63,779 nucleotides of DNA. It comes from Oxalobacteraceae bacterium (GTDB lineage: Bacteria; Pseudomonadota; Gammaproteobacteria; Burkholderiales; Burkholderiaceae_D). The notes beneath the pieces were generated by a model. That model ran no database searches, was not told the origin of the DNA, and saw only the letters and a list, made by a program, of their open reading frames with translations. Within the stretch, counting starts at the first letter, position 1. Each line of letters starts with the position of its first letter. The translations under genes were made by a program, and so were the position numbers. Of the stretch, positions 41,973 through 50,348 are shown in pieces. Location of the stretch: contig JABTBR010000043.1 of NCBI GenBank assembly GCA_013284265.1, positions 1 through 63,779 of the forward strand. Direction: 5' to 3'.

Positions 41973-44627
41973 TTACATCTTGCCGCGCAGGCCCAGGTAG
42001 AAGCTGCGGCCGTTCGAGTAGAAACCGCGTGGCTGTTCCTTGTTTTCGGCGTACATCTTGATGGTCGTGTTGGTCAGGTTCACGGCATCGAAGGTGACGG
42101 TCAGCTGCTCGTTGATCTTGTAGTTCAGCGAGGCGGCCAGGTTGCCGCTGCCTTCGACGTGCTGGCTGGCGCCACGGTCCACGCCGGCTTTGTAGGCCGA
42201 GCGGTAGTTGTAGGCCAGACGGGCGCTGAACTTGTCGTTCTCGTAGAAGCCGGTTACGTTGTAGGTGCTCTTCGACGAGTTGGTCAGTTCGCTGCCATCA
42301 GCCAGTTCGCCATCGGCGTAGGTGTAGTTGATCAAGGTGCCGAAGCTGCTGAACAGGGGCTGCTGATAGCTCAGCTCCAGACCCTTGTTCTTGCCGGTGG
42401 TGTTGTACGGCGAGGTGATCTGGTACATCGACTGCTGGTTCAGCTTGTTGTTGAAGTAGGTGCCGGTGACGGTACCCTGGGCCACGATGGACTTCAGGTC
42501 CATATAGAACAGGCCGGCCGAGATCGACGATTTCGGCGCGAAGTACCATTCGGCGCTGACTTCGGCGTTGTTGGAACGGATAGGGTTCAGGTTGACGTTG
42601 CCGCCATTGCCGCTGAGCGCATCGTCGTTCAGCGCGACCGAACCGCCCAGTGCGCTGTAATCGGGACGCGACAGCGCCTTGGCGATCGCCGCGCGCACCA
42701 CCAGGTCCTGGTTCACGTCGAACTTGATGTTCGCGCTAGGCAGGTAGTCGTTATAGCTGCGTTCGAAAGTGGTCGGGGTGTAAGGACCGAAGGCCGAACC
42801 GGTGATCGGATTGGCGCCGCCTTTCAGGTTGACGATGGTGGTCTGCTTGGTGCGCACGGCACGCAGGCCGAAGTTGCCGCTCCAGGAATCGCCGGCCAGC
42901 GTGGCCATGCCGTACAGGGCCGAGGTTTTTTCCGTCAGACGGAACTCGTCGGTCCAGTTGTGGCGCACCACGTAGTCGAGCAGGCGGTTGCCCGGAACCG
43001 CACCCCAGGCGCCCAGCGCCGCGCCGTCATACTTGAAGTAGCCGGTCGGGGTATAGCCGCCCAGGTTGGAACCGAAGTCGCTTGGGTACTGGCTGCCGTT
43101 CCAGACGGGACCTGGGTTGCTGAAGCCGTTTGGACCCGGACGGGTTTCCAGCGGGTGTTCTGCAGTACGGCTGTGGTCGGTCAGACGGCCGCCGAATTTG
43201 ACGGAATCCAGCAGGCCGCTGCCCAGACGCCAGTCGGCGTCAACCTGGGCGTATTTTTCCTTGTCGACCGATTGCGACTCGCCGCCGCCGGCCCAGGCGG
43301 TGGAGCCTGGCTTGTTGGTGACGCCGCCCGGGTAGCTGACGGTGGCAGGGCTCAGGCCGTTCAACTGGTAGTTCATGCCGCCATCGACATTGTTCTGGTA
43401 GAACACGTCGTCACGGTCCCAGCCCACGCCGTGGGTGCTGCCGGCCTTGCCGGTCAGGGTCAGGTCGTTGGTGGCGCGGTATTTGAAGTTGAAATCGTAG
43501 TAGTAGGATTCGCCGCCCGCGTCAGGACGGTAGGCATTGTCCACTTCGCCCGAGTTGCTGGCGAACTTGGCCGAGGTCAGGGTGCCGTTGGAAATCGTGT
43601 AGGCGCTCGGGATCAGATTGTCGCGGTTGATCGAGTTGCCCGGCGCGGCCAGCCAGTTGGTGTTCTGGTTGGCGGCGCTCAGTTTCGAGTAGAAGCCGTT
43701 GAAGTCCAGGGTCAGTTCCTTGCTTGGACGCAGTTCCACGTCGAAGGCGCCGCCTTCGCGTTTTTTCTTCTGTTCGAACAGCGAGGCGCCGATGAAGGTC
43801 GGAATGCTCAGGCCAGCCAGGGCAGGGTTCGCTTTGGCGGCGGCGCTGGTGGCCGAAATGGTCGAATAGCCCAGCACTTCCTGGCCGTCGCGGCGCACGC
43901 TGGTTTTTTCCGAGAACGCTTGCACCAGGATGCCGACGGTCTTGGTGTCGTTTTTCCAGTTGATCAGGCCGGAGAATTGCGGTTCGGTCTTGCCGGCCAG
44001 ATCGTTGTAGGTTGCTTGCACCGAGGCTTCGACGGTCAGATTCTTCTTGAAGTCGAGCGGACGGCGGGTGATCACGTCGACCACGCCGGAGACGCCGCCT
44101 TCGACCAGGTCGGCGGTCTGGCTCTTGTGCACGATGATCGAGCTGACCAGTTCCGACGGCAGCAGCGAGAAGCTGCTGCTACGGCCGACGCTGCCGCCGA
44201 TCTGGTTCAGGATGAACCAGTCGCCGGTGCTGATCGCATGGCCGTTGAACAGGGTCTGCTGCAGCGATGGGCTGGTGCCGCGCAGCGAGACGCGGTCGTT
44301 CTCGCCGAAGCCGCCTTCGCCGCCGGCCGACGATTGAATGTTCACGCCAGGCAGACGCTGGATCGAGTCGGCCACGTTTTTGTCGGGCATTTTGCCGATG
44401 TCTTCGGCGGTAACCACTTCGACCACGGAGTCGGCGCTGCGTTTTTGTTTCAGCGATTGTTCCAGCGCGGCGCGCACGCCGGAAACGGTGACCACGGCCG
44501 CTTCGGCAGGGGCGGGCGCCTGCTGGGCCTGGGCACCGGTGGCGATCAGCAAGCCAACGGCCAGTGCGATCGGGGTCAGGCCGATGGCGGCGCGGGGTTT
44601 GCGTGCGGTATTCAGTTGTTGCGTCAT
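41973..44627 (-). CDS. TonB-dependent receptor (Caulobacter/Xanthomonas-type)
   Basis: An 884-residue outer-membrane receptor. Signal peptide about 1-35 (ending GAQAQ), plug domain about 50-185 with VVEVVTAEDIGKMPDKNVAD and IQRLPGVNIQSS, then a 22-strand barrel ending in SFYLGLRGKM (aromatic-rich C terminus). The plug sequence belongs to the group (TIGR01782-type) often used for oligosaccharide import. It is divergent from a GntR/HutC regulator, so uptake of a carbohydrate such as an amino-sugar oligomer is plausible but unproven. Confidence 0.92.
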   Translation of the reverse strand: MTQQLNTARKPRAAIGLTPIALAVGLLIATGAQAQQAPAPAEAAVVTVSGVRAALEQSLKQKRSADSVVEVVTAEDIGKMPDKNVADSIQRLPGVNIQSSAGGEGGFGENDRVSLRGTSPSLQQTLFNGHAISTGDWFILNQIGGSVGRSSSFSLLPSELVSSIIVHKSQTADLVEGGVSGVVDVITRRPLDFKKNLTVEASVQATYNDLAGKTEPQFSGLINWKNDTKTVGILVQAFSEKTSVRRDGQEVLGYSTISATSAAAKANPALAGLSIPTFIGASLFEQKKKREGGAFDVELRPSKELTLDFNGFYSKLSAANQNTNWLAAPGNSINRDNLIPSAYTISNGTLTSAKFASNSGEVDNAYRPDAGGESYYYDFNFKYRATNDLTLTGKAGSTHGVGWDRDDVFYQNNVDGGMNYQLNGLSPATVSYPGGVTNKPGSTAWAGGGESQSVDKEKYAQVDADWRLGSGLLDSVKFGGRLTDHSRTAEHPLETRPGPNGFSNPGPVWNGSQYPSDFGSNLGGYTPTGYFKYDGAALGAWGAVPGNRLLDYVVRHNWTDEFRLTEKTSALYGMATLAGDSWSGNFGLRAVRTKQTTIVNLKGGANPITGSAFGPYTPTTFERSYNDYLPSANIKFDVNQDLVVRAAIAKALSRPDYSALGGSVALNDDALSGNGGNVNLNPIRSNNAEVSAEWYFAPKSSISAGLFYMDLKSIVAQGTVTGTYFNNKLNQQSMYQITSPYNTTGKNKGLELSYQQPLFSSFGTLINYTYADGELADGSELTNSSKSTYNVTGFYENDKFSARLAYNYRSAYKAGVDRGASQHVEGSGNLAASLNYKINEQLTVTFDAVNLTNTTIKMYAENKEQPRGFYSNGRSFYLGLRGKM

Positions 44628-45018
44628 TACTGTGTCTCCAAAAGCCCCGGGGGGGAGCGGTCCATTTACAAATGAATCTTTCGGTTGCGGCGTGCGCGGC
44701 GACGGGCAAGATTCGCTGAGAAGCATTCAAGCCGGGAGCGAGTGGTATCTGACTTGCCAGCCCAATTCAAATCACTTCTTAACCAACAATAAAACCAGTT
44801 CGACGCCAATATAGCGCACTTCATAATACCAAAGCGCTACCAGTTCGTAAAATTTCATGACTTTTATCAAAATGTGGCATTTTTAACACGGAAACTTTCA
44901 GCTTAATTGTAAAAATTACCTTATTATTCCCCGAGTTGGTGCATAAATGGACTTCATACGCTAGCAATATGAAAGTTTCGGTATGTATCTGGTATTGAAA
45001 ATCACTTGGAAGGCGTGC
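44628..45018. promoter_or_regulatory. Divergent regulatory region between TonB receptor and GntR gene
   Basis: This AT-rich 391-base gap has no gene. GAAACTTTCA at 44891-44900 and its inverse TGAAAGTTTC at 44970-44979 form an inverted pair 80 bases apart, a good candidate for the GntR regulator's two binding sites. Confidence 0.5.
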
Positions 45019-45765
45019 ATGAATTTAGTTGCCCAGATCCTGTCCCGCTTGCACGAGAACGAGGGTAGCCATCAGCCGCTCTATATGCAGTTGCAGCGAT
45101 CGTTGCGTGAGGCGATCGAAGTGCGTGAGTTGCGGGTGGCGGATGCCTTGCCGCCCGAGCGCAAGCTGGCCGACGCCCTGGGCCTGTCGCGCCTGACGGT
45201 GCGCAAGGCCATCGACGGGCTGGTGGACGAGGGGTTGCTGGAACGGCGCGCGGGTTCGGGTAATTTTGTGCGCCAGCCGCGCATTGAAAAGAACTTCGCC
45301 AAGCTCAGCTCGTTTTCGGAGGATATGCGCGCGCGCGGTCGCACGCCCCGTAGCGAGTGGCTCAACCGCAGTGTGGGCACGGTCACGCCGGAGGAATCGA
45401 TCCGGCTGCGCCTGAGTCCGGGCGAGCCGGTGTACCGCTTTCACCGGGTGCGCTATGCCGACGATACGCCCATGTGCGTGGAGTATGCGACCGTGGTGGC
45501 GTCCTGTCTGCCGTCGGTGGAGGTGGTGGAGGCGTCGATGTATGAAGCCTTGCAGCAGGCCGGCAACCGGCCGGTGCGGGCCTTGCAGCGGCTATCGGCC
45601 CTGCTGCTCAGCGCCGAACAGGCGCGGCTGCTGCTGGCCAACGAGCGTGACGCCGGGCTGGCGGTCGAGCGGCTCGCCTTCCTGCGCGACGGGCGGGCGG
45701 TGGAGTTTTGCCGCTCGTATTTCCGCGGCGATGCCTACGATTTCGTATCGGAATTCAGCGCTTGA
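45019..45765 (+). CDS. GntR family regulator with UTRA domain
   Basis: A 248-residue HutC-type regulator. The winged helix is about residues 15-80 (PPERKLADALGLSRLTVRKA, then IDGLVDEGLLERRAGSGNFV). The UTRA effector domain spans about 95-240, with LRLSPGEPVYRFHRVRYADD. In other bacteria such regulators bind sugar phosphates such as GlcNAc-6-phosphate. The ATG at 45019 is preceded by TTGGAAGGCGTGC. It likely regulates the divergent TonB receptor. Confidence 0.9.
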   Translation: MNLVAQILSRLHENEGSHQPLYMQLQRSLREAIEVRELRVADALPPERKLADALGLSRLTVRKAIDGLVDEGLLERRAGSGNFVRQPRIEKNFAKLSSFSEDMRARGRTPRSEWLNRSVGTVTPEESIRLRLSPGEPVYRFHRVRYADDTPMCVEYATVVASCLPSVEVVEASMYEALQQAGNRPVRALQRLSALLLSAEQARLLLANERDAGLAVERLAFLRDGRAVEFCRSYFRGDAYDFVSEFSA

Positions 45766-45783
45766 GTGCCGGCGGCGCAAGCA

Positions 45784-45865
45784 AAAACCCACAGCGTAAA
45801 TCTGGGGTCTGACCCGGCGGGGCTCGGCGCCCCCGTCGCCCCCGGCTCTTTGCCGTGGGTTTTTA
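45784..45865. repeat. Interspersed palindromic repeat R5 (shortened)
   Basis: About 82 bases, forward orientation, with arms AAACCCACAGC and GCCGTGGGTTTT. The middle stem is shorter than in R1-R4. It lies between the convergent GntR and LysR genes. Confidence 0.8.
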
Positions 45866-45903
45866 TAGGTGCGGCGGCACCTTGAGTCTGGCTCCCGAGG
45901 CCA

Positions 45904-46791
45904 CTATCCCAGCATGGCACCAGCCACTTTCCTGACCGTGGCCGCAGCCGCGCCGGACAAACCCGCCCCCAGCACCAGCCCCAAGCCCACGGCCAGTTCC
46001 TCCCCCTCGGCCAGCTTGCGGTAACTGACCCCGGTCCGGCGCATGGCGGCGAACGAGGCTGGCAGCAATGCGATCCCCAGGCCGGCCGCCACATCCCCCA
46101 GCAGCACATGATGGTCGAACGGCTCCAGCAAAAACGCCGGTGCGAAGCCATGGCGCTGGAACACCGCGTGGCAATGGTCGAAGAAGCCGGGCTGGCGCGC
46201 CCGCTCTATCCAGTACACCGACTGTCCGTTCAGGTCGGCCAGTGCCAGGCCGCGGCGCCTGGCCAGCGGATGGCCGCTGGCCAGCGCCACCAGCATCGGC
46301 TGGCTGGCCAGCGGCAGCACCGGCAAGTCGTATACCTTGGTGGGCAGGGCGATCACGGCGGCGTCGAGCCGGCCGGCGCGCAGGCCGGCCACCAGCCGGG
46401 GCGAGGTGTCGATGCTGGTTTCCAGCGCATCGACCTTGAATTCGGCGGCCAGCGCGGCGCTGAACTGGCGCAGCGGACCGCTGTCGACCGAGCGGGTCAG
46501 GCCCAGCCGCAGGCGCGGTTGCAGCACATGCTGCTGCAGCGCCTGCTCGGCACCATCGAGCAGGGCCAGGATCTGCTGGGCGCGCGGCAGCAGGCTGCGC
46601 GCGGCCGGGGTCAGCGCCACGCCCTGGGTATCGCGCTCGAACAGGCGCACGCCGAGGCGCTGTTCAAGCTGCTTGATGGCGCGGCTCAGCGGCGGCTGGG
46701 TCATGTGCAGCTGCTCGGCGGCCTGGCGGAAGTTCAGGCAGTGGGCCACAGCGACGAAGAGTTCAAGGGCATGGCTGTCGAGTTTTCTCAT
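45904..46791 (-). CDS. LysR family transcriptional regulator
   Basis: A 295-residue LysR regulator with the helix-turn-helix in NFRQAAEQLHMTQPPLSRAI (residues 20-39) and an effector domain resembling the BenM/CatM group. Its own start codon lies inside the palindrome ATACC AAAAA GGTAT, which fits the T-N11-A LysR box and suggests autoregulation. The divergent aldo/keto reductase is the likely target. Confidence 0.92.
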   Translation of the reverse strand: MRKLDSHALELFVAVAHCLNFRQAAEQLHMTQPPLSRAIKQLEQRLGVRLFERDTQGVALTPAARSLLPRAQQILALLDGAEQALQQHVLQPRLRLGLTRSVDSGPLRQFSAALAAEFKVDALETSIDTSPRLVAGLRAGRLDAAVIALPTKVYDLPVLPLASQPMLVALASGHPLARRRGLALADLNGQSVYWIERARQPGFFDHCHAVFQRHGFAPAFLLEPFDHHVLLGDVAAGLGIALLPASFAAMRRTGVSYRKLAEGEELAVGLGLVLGAGLSGAAAATVRKVAGAMLG

Positions 46792-46804
46792 ACCAAAAAG
46801 GTAT
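46790..46804. promoter_or_regulatory. LysR box overlapping the LysR start codon
   Basis: ATACC AAAAA GGTAT is a perfect inverted repeat with the T-N11-A spacing of LysR operators. It covers the LysR initiation codon and lies 81 bases before the aldo/keto reductase start. Confidence 0.55.
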
Positions 46805-46884
46805 CACGTTTTTGCTCATTCCGTTGGCGGCGCGGCTTCGCTACAGTGCCAGCCTGTTCATTCAAACCTGTAGGGAGTGACATC

Positions 46885-47868
46885 ATGGAACAACGCAAGC
46901 TGGGCGGTATGGAAGTATCGGCAATCGGACTGGGCTGCATGGGCATGTCCGAATTTTATGGCGCGACCGACGATGCGCAATCGCTGGCAACGCTGGAAGC
47001 AGCCTTCGAGGCGGGCGTGACGCTGTTCGACACGGCCGATACCTATGGCTTCGGCCACAACGAGGAGTTGCTGGGCCGTTTCCTGCGGGGCCGGCAGGGC
47101 AGGGTGCGCATTGCCAGCAAGTTTGCGATCGTGCGCGAGCCGGGCCGCTACGAGCGCCGCATCGATAACAGCCCCGACTATATCCGCAGCGCCTGCGAAG
47201 CCTCGCTCAAGCGGCTCGGGGTGGAGTGCATCGATCTCTACTATATCCACCGCCTGAATCTGGAGCAGACCCCGCTGGAAGAGTCGCTCGGCGCGCTCGC
47301 TGAACTGAAGCGCGCGGGCAAGATCGGCGCGATCGGCCTGTGCGAAGTGTCGGCCGCGACCTTGCTCCGGGCCGCGGCGCTGCAGACTATCGCGGCGGTG
47401 CAGAGCGAGTATTCGCTGTGGACGCGCGACCCGGAGCAGGGCGTGCTGCAGGCTTGCGCCGACGTGGGCGCGGCGCTGTGCGCCTACAGTCCGCTGGGGC
47501 GTGGCTTCCTGACCGGAAAAGTGGCGCCCGAAAGCTTGCACGACGCCAAAGATGCGCGCAGTTTCAATCCGCGTTTCGCGGCCGAGAATCTGGCCAGCAA
47601 CGAGCGCATCGTCGCCATCGTGCGCGCCATCGCGGCGGAGAAATCCTGCACGCCGGCCCAGCTGGCGCTGGCCTGGCTGCTGGCGCAGGGGCCGCAAGTG
47701 ATTCCGATTCCGGGCACCAAGCGCATTTCCTATTTGCACGATAATCTGGGCGCGCTGCAAGTGCGGCTGAGCGAGGCTGAACTGGCGCGCATCAGCGCGG
47801 CTTTACCCCTGGGCATTGCGCAGGGCGAACGCTACAGCGTGGAAGGGATGCAGGGCCTGAACGCCTGA
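46885..47868 (+). CDS. Aldo/keto reductase
   Basis: A 327-residue NADPH-dependent reductase with the AKR barrel. Catalytic Asp and Tyr are in LFDTADTYGFGHNEELLGRF (about 51-70), the Lys in IASKFAIVRE, and the His in DLYYIHRLN. The cofactor loop is IPIPGTKRISYLHDNLGA near the end. It resembles the YajO/AKR11-13-type group that reduces various aldehydes. The ribosome site is TAGGGAGTGACATC. A divergent LysR gene is the probable regulator. Confidence 0.92.
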   Translation: MEQRKLGGMEVSAIGLGCMGMSEFYGATDDAQSLATLEAAFEAGVTLFDTADTYGFGHNEELLGRFLRGRQGRVRIASKFAIVREPGRYERRIDNSPDYIRSACEASLKRLGVECIDLYYIHRLNLEQTPLEESLGALAELKRAGKIGAIGLCEVSAATLLRAAALQTIAAVQSEYSLWTRDPEQGVLQACADVGAALCAYSPLGRGFLTGKVAPESLHDAKDARSFNPRFAAENLASNERIVAIVRAIAAEKSCTPAQLALAWLLAQGPQVIPIPGTKRISYLHDNLGALQVRLSEAELARISAALPLGIAQGERYSVEGMQGLNA

Positions 47869-47946
47869 TGCCGTTCGATTCCTAGGTAGCGAGTAGGCGC
47901 CATCCTTTGGTGCGGCTGACCCCGTGACGCTACGCTGAAGGCCAGT

Positions 47947-47972
47947 GCAGCATGCCGCTGAAGGCGTGCTGC
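47947..47972. terminator. Hairpin after the aldo/keto reductase gene
   Basis: GCAGCATGCC GCTGAA GGCGTGCTGC forms a 10-bp stem (one GU pair) about 80 bases after the stop. There is only a short TCTT after it. Confidence 0.35.
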
Positions 47973-48039
47973 GTCTTCCACCTTCGCGAACGGACTATCC
48001 CATGCCCTCCCCGTCGAGCAAGCCGCGTGCGCGGTAGCA

Positions 48040-48230
48040 AATACAGGCGGGCGAAAGCGTGACGATCTATCACGGCCGTCTGCCGGCGCGCCAGCGCCAC
48101 GACAATCAGGAACTGTTCATGGGCGGCGAACGGCGCGTGATGGTGGCCACCCATCAATCTGGAAGCCTATTCCCAGGAATCGGGACGCGATGGCCTGGCG
48201 CACGGCGCTTTGTTCGCTCTTCCGGGCTGT
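48040..48230 (+). pseudogene. recQ: RecQ-type DNA helicase remnant
   Basis: Two short stretches translate to conserved helicase C-terminal motifs in different frames. About 48035-48152 gives QIQAGESVTIYHGRLPARQR and continues HDNQELFMGGERRVMVAT, the motif IV-V neighbourhood of RecQ. About 48154-48225 gives INLEAYSQESGRDG, the motif VI (QESGRAGRDG) neighbourhood. The sequence normally between them (the AFGMGIDKPDVR region) is missing, a stop codon precedes the first stretch, and no helicase core exists upstream. This is a decayed fragment, not a gene. Confidence 0.8.
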
Positions 48231-48449
48231 GCAGTAGTTGAGGAACTATCGCTATTGACCGAGTACCGCGCGCGGGAATGCTCCTACAGGCCTGCCTGTC
48301 GGAGTCCTATATTGTGTGATGGGGGCCTGCCTTACCATGAATTTCCCGCTACTCAGGCGGCGCTGCCGGCTGCGGCTGGCAAGCAGATTGTGCTTGGGCA
48401 GGCGGAGGGCGGCAGTATTTTTCCAACGATTTTCATCAGGAGAAAGATC

Positions 48450-48833
48450 ATGGCTTCATCCAACCAAGGCGGTAATCAGGACAACAAGCAAGGCAGTAAA
48501 AGCGGCGGCAGCCAGCAGAGCGATACCAGCAAACGGGGCTTTGCTTCGATGGACCCTGCCCAGCAGCGTGAAATCGCCAGCGAGGGCGGGCGCGCCGCGC
48601 ACGAAAAAGGCACGGCCCATGAGTTCACCTCGGAAGAGGCTCGCCGTGCCGGCGCCATGAGCCACAAAAATGACGCCAGCAGCCAGAGCAGCTCGAGCGG
48701 CAGCGCCTCGCGCAGCGGCGCCAGCGCCACGGACCGTGACGACGAGGAAGAGGACCGCACTGCCGGCGGCAAGGGCAGTAGCAGCGGCAGCGGCTCGGGC
48801 AGCCGCTCCGGCGGCTCGGGGTCGAAATCCTGA
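48450..48833 (+). CDS. KGG-domain stress-induced hydrophilic protein
   Basis: A 127-residue, highly hydrophilic protein. The central KGG-type motifs are SKRGFASMDPAQQREIASEG and GRAAHEKGTAHEF, the pattern of E. coli YciG-like stress proteins. The rest is Ser/Gly/Gln/Asn-rich and probably disordered, ending in alternating SG and RS units. Such proteins resemble plant Em-like hydrophilins and are linked to general stress. The ATG at 48450 has a strong CAGGAGAAAGATC site. No partner gene is evident. Confidence 0.87.
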   Translation: MASSNQGGNQDNKQGSKSGGSQQSDTSKRGFASMDPAQQREIASEGGRAAHEKGTAHEFTSEEARRAGAMSHKNDASSQSSSSGSASRSGASATDRDDEEEDRTAGGKGSSSGSGSGSRSGGSGSKS

Positions 48834-48904
48834 GTGTCCACGTGCTGAGCACGGTAGCGCCGGGCTAGCCGCGGCGCCACCGGCCAACAGGCTGCAAGGG
48901 GAAC

Positions 48905-48936
48905 AGGGCGCCACCGTGAAGACGGTGGCGCCCTGT
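48905..48936. terminator. Long perfect hairpin between convergent genes
   Basis: AACAGGGCGCCACCGT GAAG ACGGTGGCGCCCTGTT is drawn from a 16-bp arm on each side with a four-base loop, between the KGG gene and the convergent PNPOx-like gene. It has no T run beyond the last two bases. Confidence 0.6.
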
Positions 48937-48961
48937 TGCATTGGCGGAAGATCGTGATTGA

Positions 48962-49459
48962 TTACAGGCAGATGGTGGCGTGTTCGCCCAGTCCGGTCGG
49001 GCGTTCGCCGGTGAGGGCGGCCCTGGCCATGCTAAACAGCTGCATCATCTTGCTGCTGGAGGCATCCCAGTACTCGGCCGACTGGATGCGCAGGCGTATC
49101 AACGCCAGATGGGGATCGGCCAGGCCGCCGGGGAACCAGGCCTTGAGCAGGGGATTCCACAACTCTTCAGCCTTTCTGTGGTCGCGCAGCATTTCGGCGC
49201 GGCCGAACACCGACAGGTAGAGGCTGTCACCAGGGCTGGCGAAACTGACGTTGACGCCGGGATTGGTCAACAAATCGTGGCCGAAGGAAGCTTCATCGCT
49301 GACGAAGAACCACATATTGCCTTCGCCATCGATCTGCTGGCAAGTCATCGGACGGCTGGTCATGATCTTCGAGTCATCGGTGCTGGTGAACATGCCAAAC
49401 TTGATGTCCTTGATCTTGCCCGAGATTTTGTCGAGCTGGTCTTTATGATAAACGGACAT
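48962..49459 (-). CDS. Pyridoxamine 5'-phosphate oxidase-like general stress protein
   Basis: A 165-residue split-barrel flavin-binding-type protein of the 'general stress protein 26' group. The flavin-site stretch is KIMTSRPMTCQQIDGEGNMW (about 31-50), followed by FFVSDEASFGHDLLTNPGVN. SVFGRAEMLRD and YWDASSSKM follow the family order. Function in the group is mostly unknown; some bind FMN or F420. The ATG at 49459 has a perfect GGAGGTTTACC site. The neighbouring KGG gene points to stress response as a shared theme. Confidence 0.87.
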   Translation of the reverse strand: MSVYHKDQLDKISGKIKDIKFGMFTSTDDSKIMTSRPMTCQQIDGEGNMWFFVSDEASFGHDLLTNPGVNVSFASPGDSLYLSVFGRAEMLRDHRKAEELWNPLLKAWFPGGLADPHLALIRLRIQSAEYWDASSSKMMQLFSMARAALTGERPTGLGEHATICL

Positions 49460-49598
49460 GGTAAACCTCCTTGCTATCGTATACAGCTTCACCATAAGCG
49501 AGTGGGACGGCGCGCTCTGTACGGCACTGCACGCAGGGAGGTGATGTGGCTTGCCATGTAACAGCAAGTAAATCAGCGCGGCCCGCGATTGACTTTGC

Positions 49599-49620
49599 AA
49601 ATGATAATCATTATCATTTA
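49599..49620 (+). promoter_or_regulatory. Fur box
   Basis: AATGATAATCATTATCATTT contains a perfect ATGATAATCATTATCAT palindrome, a near-ideal Fur site, 60 bases before the PepSY gene. It predicts iron repression of the whole following operon. Confidence 0.9.
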
Positions 49621-49679
49621 TAGCTTGAATACAAGGGCCCGCTATCTCCAGCGGCAGGCCGCACAGAAAAGGATTTGTC

Positions 49680-50327
49680 TTGACCCCACCGACCGCCGCG
49701 CAAGCCCGCCATGCCAGCCGCGCCGTCTGGCTGAAGAATCTGCACCAGTGGCACTGGATCAGCTCGGCGCTTTGCCTGCTGGCGATGCTGCTGTTCAGTA
49801 TTACCGGCATCACCCTGAACCATGCCAGCCAGATCGAGGCCAAGCCGGTGATCACGCGCCAGCAGGCCAGCCTGCCGCCGCCCTTGCTGGCCCAGTTACG
49901 CGCCTATGCCCAGGCGCATGACGGCGCCAAGGAAGCCTTGCCGGAGCAGGCCGAACAGTGGCTGCGCAGCGCCTGGTCGCTCAAGGCCGGTGGCCGCGTG
50001 GCCGAATGGTCCAGCGATGAAATCTACCTGGCGCTGCCCAAGGCCGGGGGCGACGCCTGGGTGCGCATCGCGCTGGAAGACGGCGCGGCCGAGTTCGAGA
50101 ATACCGACCGCGGCTGGATCTCCTGGCTCAACGATGTCCACAAGGGCCGCAACACCGGGCCGGCCTGGAACTGGTTCATCGATATTTTCGCCGGCCTGTG
50201 CCTGCTGTTCTGCCTGACCGGCCTGTTGATCTTGAAGTTCCACGCAGCCAACCGCCCCTTCACCTGGCCGATGGTGGGCCTGGGCATCCTGGTTCCCTGC
50301 GTCATCGCACTATTGTTTATCCATTAA
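49680..50327 (+). CDS. PepSY-associated transmembrane protein
   Basis: A 215-residue inner-membrane protein of the PepSY_TM group. Helices are about 27-49 (ISSALCLLAMLLFSITGITL), 165-187 and 193-213, with a PepSY-like periplasmic domain (about 55-150) between. Conserved His residues at the helix ends (NLHQWHW; VHKGRN) could bind haem or relay electrons. A TTG start at 49680 with AAAGGATTTGTC before it is the only reasonable start. It is first in a tightly spaced operon with DUF2271, DUF4198, apbE and the flavoprotein. Confidence 0.85.
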   Translation: MTPPTAAQARHASRAVWLKNLHQWHWISSALCLLAMLLFSITGITLNHASQIEAKPVITRQQASLPPPLLAQLRAYAQAHDGAKEALPEQAEQWLRSAWSLKAGGRVAEWSSDEIYLALPKAGGDAWVRIALEDGAAEFENTDRGWISWLNDVHKGRNTGPAWNWFIDIFAGLCLLFCLTGLLILKFHAANRPFTWPMVGLGILVPCVIALLFIH

Positions 50328-50348
50328 ATCTTTTCAGACAGGATCATC

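Noticed and set aside
41865..44675. A 936-residue open frame opposite the first TonB receptor
   Set aside because: Antisense shadow of a receptor with plug and barrel motifs; no own ribosome site or domain.
9523..45865. Interspersed repeats as a CRISPR array or insertion sequences
   Set aside because: Copies are tens of kilobases apart, lack regular spacers, and contain no transposase gene.
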